From Diadema setosum (taxonomy: Eukaryota > Echinodermata > Echinoidea > Diadematoida > Diadematidae): a stretch of 64,000 nt of DNA. Both the position numbers and the translations under genes were made by a program. Of the stretch, positions 1-9,800 are shown in pieces. Each line of letters starts with the position of its first letter. Position 1 is the first letter of the stretch. The DNA is taken from assembly GCA_033980235.1 (NCBI GenBank), contig CM067075.1, forward strand, positions 30,135,885 to 30,199,884. The letters run 5' to 3'. The notes beneath the pieces are model-generated. The model worked only from the letters and a program-made list of their open reading frames with translations. It made no database searches and had not been told where the DNA came from.

Positions 1-691
1 AGCGCGCGTGCTCATTTTTCAGCTGCCTTGAACACGCATTGACTTTGAACGCGCACATCGCCTGACCGAAAATACTGGTGCCGGTGACCGTATACTGGGG
101 AATTTTCAAGGTGAAATATTTCGGGATTTTGTGCAATTCTGTGAGATATTTAACAAAATGAAAATTGAGATTAAAGAAATTTGATATATGTTTCACATAC
201 ATTGCTGTAGATATGATGTATGTATACATGTATTATTTTAGTTTGAAAAATATTGCAAAAAAGCTTAAGTGACCGAATACTGGGGATGTTACCCTACATC
301 TGAATGCTGATCTACAAATTGTAATTATGAAATTAGGCTTAACATACAAGTGTAATTATATCCGTGTATAGTATACTGTGGACTATGGTCATACTGATAG
401 TGGAATTTATAGTCAATATGTGTCAATCCAAAACTTCTTTTTCTTTTTCTTCCTTTCCTTCTTTTCGGCTGATGGAGATTGCTGTTAAACTAATTGTTTC
501 TGTTATGATTATAAGAAAAACAAAAAAAACAAAAAAAAAACAAAAAATGATGTGTAATCCGACTGTAAAGTGAGTTGAAAATGTTTGAGTGTTTTATTTA
601 CTTACTTGGGTTTACTTGGGTGTAGAGACGTAAAGCATCTGCTTATGTGCCCCTCTCTGATTTTTTTCCTATTTCTTTTTTTTTTACTCAG
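1..691. other. DCAF13 upstream intron (non-coding)
   Basis: No coding exon is recognised here. The first coding exon of DCAF13, which should encode the 20 or so N-terminal residues before the VPRNYDP motif, is not visible and is taken to lie upstream of the window. The stretch is AT-rich. The motif 'gaccgaatactgggga' occurs in two similar versions near 85-105 and 270-287. A pyrimidine-rich tract at about 660-690 runs into the AG acceptor at 690-691, as expected for a 3' splice site. Confidence 0.6.
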
Positions 692-891
692 TTCCAAGGA
701 ACTATGACCCTGCCCTTCACCCCTTTGAGGCACCAAGAGAGTATGTGAGAGCGCTGAATGCCACCAAGCTGGAACGAGTCTTTGCCAAGCCATTCCTAGG
801 GTCACTGGAAGGGCACAGGGACTCGGTCCACTGCATGGTCAAACACCCGACCAGTCTGTCTACGGTCTTGTCTGGAAGTTGTGATGGTGTG
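692..891 (+). CDS. DCAF13: DCAF13 exon A (first coding exon in the window)
   Basis: Acceptor AG is at 690-691 and donor GTAAGA at 892. The exon opens with the last two bases of a split Val codon, then encodes PRNYDPALHPFEAP, REYVRALNATKLERVFAKPF and the first WD40 strand set (GHRDSVHCMVKHP, LSGSCDG). It ends on a complete Val codon. This is the most conserved N-terminal block of the DCAF13 family and fixes the identity. Confidence 0.95.
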
Positions 892-3800
892 GTAAGAACT
901 GTACATCATGTTCAGTATGTTACCCTATGTAAAGGGACTATGCAGTGCAATACAAATGCACATTGACTTGTATTGATTCATGATACCCAGCTTACCGCTT
1001 TAGTAGTGATAACAATATCTGAATATGTGCCATATATTTTATAACAATATTTCTCATATTTTTCTTCTACAATTAAATACTTGAATATGCCTACAGAAAA
1101 CCCCTTCCAATCTAAGATTCTGCCAGCAATACCATTTGTCTATCATTCACATCAATTGCTAAATTAGTAATATGTCTAGCAAAAAGCATTGTAATACACC
1201 TTCCTCTAGACTGAGCGTACATGTACAAACGTACAACTGTAACTTGCAGGTTTCCCTGCAATGTCATTTGTCAATCACATATAGTGACATGGAAAGTCAT
1301 AAGGAATCAAGTTGCGCAATACTTGCTGGCATCAAGTTCATGTTAAAAACAATATGCTAATGCTGTAATTAAGAGGTCTCATAGTGCAAGTACCAAAAAT
1401 ATATTCATGTGCTTATTTTGAACACTTTTGTTTTACATTTCAGGTGAAGATTTGGAATCTTTCAAACAGGACCTGTGAGAGAACTGTCAATGCTCACCGC
1501 GGTTTCGTCCGTGGACTCTGCCTGGATAGAACAGGGCAAATCTTTCTTTCTGTGAGTGTCTGTTGAAAGTACAAGTGTTCCATGTAGTTAAATGGCCTCA
1601 TGAGGTTTTGGCAACAACATTTTGTTTTAATAGAACTTTGTTTGGAATTATTGTAATAGTGGAATTTCACACTATTTTTGTGGATTCTGTGGATTGGCAG
1701 CTAAACATCTCCTTTCTGTGACACAAAAGTTATGTGCTGTCCTAAATTGAGTGGTCTTTTTGTATTGTTTCCTTCAATGAACATCAAATTTACACCCCAT
1801 TAGTCTTTAAAAAAAAATGCAGCAGTACAAAAGTCATGTATTACTAGAACGCAGTGCATGTGACCTATGGTTATATGCAGTTTTGAACAAAATTTGTTAA
1901 TCAATCTATCAACTATTTTATGAAAAGGGACAGAAATCATACCATTAAAACATTCCCACTAATTAACCTTCAAACAAACAAATGTAACTCTATTTATGTG
2001 ACTATGCTAGTTTTGTTGATCTGACTATCCAAAAGGGTAATTTACATGTATGTTCACTTGGCAGATAAGGTTACCAATCACTAAAACAATTTTGCTTGAC
2101 ACAATATCCTACACATTTTCAATATTTTGCAAAAGCTCATTGAGAAGGCCTCAAAAGTTTCAAGCTCAGTGGATTGAATAATATGAAGTTAAAAGTGTGA
2201 TATACAAAACAGCTTAATAATCATGAATTGTATGTCAGCATTATATGTGTGTGTGCATCTTTGTGTGTCTTTATGTGACAAAAACGAGGAAAGCAATTTT
2301 AAGTAAAATGCGTTTCAAGTTCAAAAAACTTTGTAGCCCCAGAAATAATGTAATTCAGGGTTTACTAGTTTGTGCACTGCAAACAATAGGTAAGGAGCAA
2401 GAAATCACATGCACATGTTAGGTTTTACCATTATCGTAACCAATGACTTCCTGCTGAAGAAACAGACATTCCTATCACTCAAAACTCTCTCACATGTTCC
2501 AAAATAGTGAATGAATAGTTCAGTGAATATGAAATGTGTTTGGATTGTAATAATTTGTGATGTCCTTTTGTTTGCTCGTGGGGCGTAGGTTGGAGATGAC
2601 AAATCGATAAAAAAGTGGAGGACACAGCCGAGGATGGGTGATGCGGGGCAGGAACCACTTGACACAGTCATTGGAAAGGTAAAGCAAAAGAAACCCTGGA
2701 ACAGAGCAAGAGAACACAAGCTGCAATCACACCACACGAAACTACACATAGTTTGTTCAAATTTCATGAATATGAGTAGTTACGCAGTACCGGCTGCATG
2801 CTATAAGATTAGAACCAGCACTTGCTGTTCGGCAAAAGCCCGTTGGTCTAGTGGAGATAACGCCTGTCCGGAAATCAGGAGGTTGTAGGTTCGAATCCTG
2901 CTCGAGTATGTATTCCCATGATTTCTTTTGTCATGGCTACTACTGAAACTCTGATCAATTCAGTGCTTATTTACGTTGATGTAGGTCAATTTGTCAATCA
3001 GTTGCAATACACATAGTGTGCTTCCTGATATCATCCGAGATGTTGAGCATGCCGTCACACTACAGACAAAGTTACGTGCAGTTTCAGTGGTTCAAAACTA
3101 CCCGTAGTTTCAGTTTCCTACAGGAAGAAAAGTAAATGCAAACATGTTACAGTGTACAGTGTATATAAAAATGCACAATATGCGTAAACAACACGAATGG
3201 ATCTATTATTATGTCTTTACCTTCTCAAAGTTTTGGCAGCACTCGATCACACTGTTCAAAATTATGTGTAGTTTTGTGAGAAGTGAGAAACCTCCCAAGT
3301 GCATGCAGGAAGCTTAGTGGGAAGTTTTGCTGGTAACTTCTTGGGAAGTTTGCGGTCACACTGCCCAAACTATTGTTCAGGAAGCAAAATACCTTAAATG
3401 TAAAACTATGCATAGTTTTGTAATGTGTGACTGTGCCTACAGTGAAACATTCTGTGCAATATTGCTAATCAGCATTGTTGGAAAAATGTCCTGGTGCTAC
3501 TTCATGAGTTCTCCCATTATCACTGAACTATACTCATGTTTATGAAAAGCCTGGGTTAGTATGCAACAAGTCAGAATGGGATGAGTTTGTGAGGACAGTG
3601 TCTTGCACGTCCATGACTGCAAATTGTTTTCCCAAGTTGGTTTTGTTTCTTCTCAAGCTAATTTTGTGTGTATCTCTGTTGTAATGAATCTTGTCATTTT
3701 AGCCATTCATTGATGATCTTTGTTATGGAATTTGTGATAATTGTCCATCAAATCTCAAAAGGAAGTATATAGCATTTCTCAGATTCGTCTCTGTATTTGT

Positions 3801-6800
3801 GCATTTTTGTAGTCTTGGTGATCTTCATTTTGAAAGATATTTGCAAACCAACTCCTCAATTCCCATCGAATCTCGTGCCACTGCAGAACATGTACATCTC
3901 CATTGACCACCACTGGAAGGAGAGCAAGTACGCCACCAGTGGGACACAGGTGGACATCTGGGACGAGAGTCATGCTGACCCCATCAACTCCTACACGTGG
4001 GGCTCGGATAGTATCCATCATGTCAAGTTCAACCCTGTGGAGGTGAGTGACAAGTCCACAGAAGGTGCTGATTGAGAAGACTCCGAGTGCAGTTTAGGAA
4101 TCCCTGAATTGAATGTGAACAGAATACTAGATTCAGGTTGTGTCCAAGTCAGAATACATGTACTAATATTTGACAGTAGAATGTAGTAACCATACTTTTA
4201 CCACTACTATGTGCTGAATGCTTTAGTACTAGCACTAGTACTACTATTACTTCATCTGTACTATTACTACTTCTACTACTACTGCTTCTACAAATTATGA
4301 TAATGAGAGTAATAATAATAGTAATGATAACTAATCTTATCAGTACTGGTATTTGCACTTTATAGTTGTAGAAGGGTGGTACTGATAATAGTACTGTTTT
4401 ATTATTGTCAATAATCAATATCATTGTTATGGATTGATATCTCGTATTGTCACTGCTGATTCCATTGTTGCATTTGTTTAGCCCAGTGAGCACAGGCTTA
4501 TTTTGCTAGAACACACATTTCCCGTAGACACTTGCCCGATTGTACTCGAGACTCCTCTTCAATGGGTTGAACATCATTACCATTGTACTTTCATCAAAAC
4601 TGTTGTTCCAATCTCCCTCACAGACCTACATGCTGGCCAGCTGCACCCAGGACAGGAATATCATTCTGTACGACACACGGGGAGCCGCGCCAGTCCGGAA
4701 AGTGGTGCTGGAGATGCGGACAAACACTGTGGCGTGGAACCCCATGGAGGCCTTCATGTTCACTGCTGCCAATGAAGACTACAAGTGCGCCCTCTTTTGA
4801 CAAGATGCCTCTCACTTTTTGTTTTCTACCTCTCTTTCTTTCTCTCTCTTTAGGGCGTTAGGCTCTTTCAATGAGTAGGGAGACCACTGCCCTCTTAACC
4901 CATTGAGGACGAGTCCCGAAAATACTCGGGCAGGTGTCTATGGGAAATGTGTGTTGTAGCAAAATCAGTCCGTCCTCATTGGGTTAAAGAGGAAATCCAC
5001 CCCCAAAATAAATGAACACTAAAAGGAAGAAAAAAAAATTGCTAAAGAACAAAAAAAGAAAAAATGACAAAAATCAGATAGGAAAAAAGAAAGATATGAC
5101 ATTTTGATTTTATTTTGGGTGGTTTTAAATGCCACAACTGCTGAAATGTGAGATTTTTGTCATTTCTGTATACTGTAAAACGAGGAATGTTCACGTGCAT
5201 TTTGATTTCACAAGTTTTGCGAGACCTGAGTTATGCGAAATTAAAATGCACACTAAAGATCTTGTCTATGCTATATGCATTGAATGTTAGAGGCAACTTG
5301 CAAAAATTTCATGCTGCAAAAATGTTGTGTTTTACAGTATGAAATGAATAAGAAATTTTGACAGCATGACATCATCAACTTGCTGATTTGAATATTCATA
5401 ACAACTGGTCAAGAAATGTTTTCTGAAAAATAATTGAAATTTCAAAATGTAATAAGTTCTTTATTTCTTATTTGATTTCAATCATTATTGCACTGTTCTG
5501 CAGGGATTTTCTTTTTCTTTTTCTTTTGAAATTGATAAAACTTTGGAATGAACTTCTTCTTTAAAGCTTGCTTGTCTTTGCAAGCTTGTCGCATTATGCA
5601 CTTCCCTGTATCTCTCACAATGTCCATTTTCTGCTCTGTCTCTGTTTTTCTTCTACCCTTCCTCTCTTTGATTTTCTGTTTCCGTAAAAGCCATTATTCT
5701 TTTATGTAATGTATAAGCACTGACTTTACACATGATATTTTAAGGATGTTGCATCATCATAGTTATTTGTTGGTTGGTGGTTCATTCCATTTGTAGAGTT
5801 TTAGTCCCGTGTGAGGTGATTTTCAAAAAAACAAAAACAGATGAGTGAAAAGTTGAACTGTGAGGGAGAAAAGTACATGTGAATATGTCTTATAGTTCTC
5901 TTGGTATTGTGTTTTATGGGAAACATACAGACATTGTAGTGGATAAGTCACTATTAGAGAGATTACATTGCTTTTCATATGAAATGTCTCTCATTTAATA
6001 TACCAGACCAGCACTGAGTGCTTCTGCTCAAGACATATTGGGAGCATGTGTGTAGTCCTAGACATCATCCAAGATGTAGAGAGACAATAATTTGCTTTTT
6101 GTAATTTCCATAGCAAACAAGAAATGCTCAAAGAGCTTTGAAGACACATTTTGCTCTTCTCAGAATACCATGATTGTGTTAGTCAAACAGTTCCTATCAT
6201 TAATTTCGTTAATGCTGATGATGCCCAATGTGATGAATTCTGTCTCTCTACCTGCAGCCTGTATACCTTTGATATGCGGAGGTTGGACAGGGCCGTCAAT
6301 GTTCACATGGACCATGTCTCAGCGGTGCTCGACGTCGACTACTCTCCTACGGGGCGAGAGTTTGTGTCAGGCAGTTTTGACAAGACCATCAGAATATTCC
6401 AAACAGATAAAGGACACAGCAGGTGAGATAATATGTGACACTCGGGGGGGAAGGGAGCGTAGGAAGAAAAAAACAACAACTTAATTGTCAGATTGTGGAT
6501 TGTTCATTATGACTGTGAACAGTACAGTTCCTGCTTAATAGGGGTGGTATAGTTTTGCTGTAGATGGGGGATTGATATTTTAACTTTTTGCGAGATAATT
6601 AGAAACTACGTATGAAATATTAGAGGACATACAATTCAAAGAGGTATCTAAAATTCATTTGATGAAAATTGGTTTTGAAATGACTGAGATATCTGCATCA
6701 AAGTTAAACAAGTCCTGTTAAAGGTTGATCCTACCTTTAATTAGAATACTTTGTTTCTGGATATCTCAGCCATTTCAAAACCAATTTTCATCAAATAAAC

Positions 6801-9800
6801 TTGGAATTTCTGTAGAATTATATGCTCTTTCATATCTTCTTCTTCCTGTACTGTGCAGAATTTCCTGAGAGTATACTTGCACACTATCTCAGAAGAGGTT
6901 TTTCAGTATCTCAACAAAATTATCATCAAAAGAAGTTGGAAACCTGGGCCCTCATCTCAACTGAAACTCTACCATCCCTTTAATAGGGAGTTCTTTTGTT
7001 ACAGACATTGTTTTCATTTGGAGGGAGGGGGCTTTTCATGGCACTTTGTTGGTTTACACTTATGACGTAACTCTAAATTCGAATGAATCTCATTTCTGCC
7101 AGCTGTTCGTCATGTACGATGTTTAGTCCTAGCAGCTGACATCTTCACAAAGCCCGAATTCACGAAGATGGTACAATCTTTGTCCATGGTTTAAACCATG
7201 GAGAAAAATTGTACCACCTTTATGAATTCAAGCCATACAGTCTGTTGTGAGAGCATTGAACCAGCTAAACTCATGTTGTGATACAGTTGTATGGAAGTGC
7301 ACAGTCTCAATACCAAAGATTTAAAAAAAATCCAGGTTGAAGTACTCTATCTCCCTACCCCTTCTCCTCTCTTTTCACAACTTCCTGTCTCACCTTTCCA
7401 TGTCCTTTTGTTTTCTGCATTCCTTGCCTTCCTCCTCTTTTTCTTTGTCCTCTTCCATTCTTCCTTTCTTCTCCCCTGTATTCCACTTATCTCCCTATCC
7501 CTTTCCTTTTTTTCCTCCTTGTCTCCCCATCCTTCCCCCTTCCTTCCCTGTCTCTTCCACCTCTTGTCCCATTCCTTCTTGTCCCCTTCCTCCTTCCTCC
7601 ATCCTCATCCTTGACTACCCCCTTTCTTTCTGTCTCAGCTCCCTTCCCTTCCCCCTCCTTTACTATTTGTTCTCTCCCCTGCTATCTCCCCTTGCCAACC
7701 TCTTCCGTCTCCCTTGCCTACCCATGCCTCTCACATGCTCCCTTCTTCTCCCTCTTTCTTCTTCTTTCCTCTCCTTATGTCCTCCGCTTCCTTCTCCATC
7801 TGTCCATCCCATTTCCTTCTCCCACCCTCTGTCCTTTCCTCTCCTCCCTCATCTCCCCTTCCCAATACCCCCAACCTTGCCCCCCTCTTCCCTTCCCCAT
7901 GTCTCCTGTGTGCATCCCTTCCCTCACTCTTCCTTCTCCATCATCTGTTTCCATTTTCTTCTCACATTTCCAATGCTTTTCTCCTGTTTCACTCCAACAT
8001 TCATATCCCAATGCAACCCGACATCAGAGAAGTGTACCACACCAAACGGATGCAGCATGTGACGTGTGTGCGATGGAGCTTAGATAACAAGTACATCTTG
8101 AGTGGGTCAGACGAGATGAACATCAGACTGTGGAAGGCCAATGCTTCAGAGAAACTCGGAAAGGTAACTTTGATATTTGTGACCCGCTACAACAAAAGGA
8201 TCCGAAAGTCGGGGAAGGACAGTTTTCGCAAAATTGCATGACATTATTCCCTTACTCTTCTACTTTAATTTCATATATAGCTCAACTCATAAAAGTACTC
8301 GGTTGCGGAGATATCAATGATTTTATCAGCGCATGTCAAGTGGTTGAGGAAATCAGAGTTTCGAGAAAAACGCCTTCAAAGTTATCCTTTCAATGCTATC
8401 ACGATCAAGAGGAGGCAAGACAGTTTTCAGAGCTTGACAATAGAAGGTATGCTCCTAGCAACCTCTGCGATGTTCATTCAAGCTTAGCCCCAGCAGTCTG
8501 CGCACGACCAATCAGTAATTAGGATGCCACGCACTGACCAATAAGATAACTCCCTCGTTGCTAGGGGCGGAGTCTAGCTGTGGCGCTAAAGCCAAATCTT
8601 CGGACACGTTTCTGTTATGCTGAAAGTCGGAAAATCATGGCCCAGAAAAACGCTGATTTCTTGCCTTTCCTTTGATCATGTAGCTTCAAAATTTCGGCAG
8701 ATAATAGACAAAACAGTAGAGTACAGAATTATGCCAAAAACAGAAATCCGATTATTTTGACCAATTTTGATGATGTGACTTCAAACTCGATTTTCTCAGC
8801 TCAGCTGTCAGCGACTTTAAAATCCTTTTGTTATAGCGGGTCACATTTGATCGAGCTGCACTGTAAGCCCGAATTATGCCGATACTACACACTATCTGGA
8901 AGTTAGAGCAGGGAGGTGTAAGAAAAGGAGAGACAACTCTTGCTCTCCTTTGAAGGATGCGCGGCACCGCCGAAAAGTTATGCGCTCAACTACAGGTGGA
9001 AATCGGGTGCTTTGACAAAAGAGAGCATCAATAATCGGGACTAGCGCTCTCACATCAAGAAATACTTGCCCCTACTGCATTTCGCTCTCTCTCTTTCATG
9101 TGTACCTTGAATTGGAGCAGCGAATCAAAATGCAGTGTAAAACTGACAATTTTAATGGCAAATAGTTTAAAAGCATGCTGGAGCACGCTTTAGCGGAGCA
9201 CTTAATTTGAAAGATCAAAATATCCCAGATTAAAGGATAGAAAACTAACATGTGGAAATGTGCGCATTATAGAAAAATATTAGGTTTTTAAGAGGGTCTA
9301 ACTTTCATTTCATTTGCGCATTACGAAGAAACTAGAAATACATGTTTATAATATTGAATTCTTTCCTAAACTACTCTTAATCAATTCGAGTATTCGATTT
9401 AAAATTTTGCGGGGAAATAAAGCTTGTAATTCAACGAAAGGTGAAATGCGTTTTTCGTCTCTGAACTTCTCCTTGCAACTAGAGCGGTGCAGAGCATGAC
9501 TTCAAAGCATATAGTGGAATGCTGTAGACATCCCATTGTAACGCTTTGAACCCAAACATGTGTTTGCATGAATTACGAGGGAGTTGTCTCTCCTTTTCTT
9601 ACAACTCCCTGGTTAGAGCAACATGTGCAATGCAGAGTAAAAGTTTTCCAGAGTATCATGGACATGGTAACTCCTGGGTGGGTCACTAAAACAATTATCA
9701 TTAAAAAGGCTCGATGTTTACTTAGGGTCATTACGAAGATTTTGCAAAGTAAGTCATCACATTAGCAACGTGGACAGATTGTGCTTATATTTGTAGAAAA

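Noticed and set aside
2838..2907. tRNA gene
   Set aside because: A and B boxes are present but the acceptor and anticodon arms do not fold properly, and the same head plus tail recurs at two other loci, so it is a SINE.
7337..8241. Long overlapping forward ORFs (up to 241 codons) before exon G
   Set aside because: They run through a polypyrimidine tract where stop codons are absent by composition; the proteins are Ser/Pro/Leu/Phe-rich with no domain. Only 8028-8163 is real coding sequence (DCAF13).
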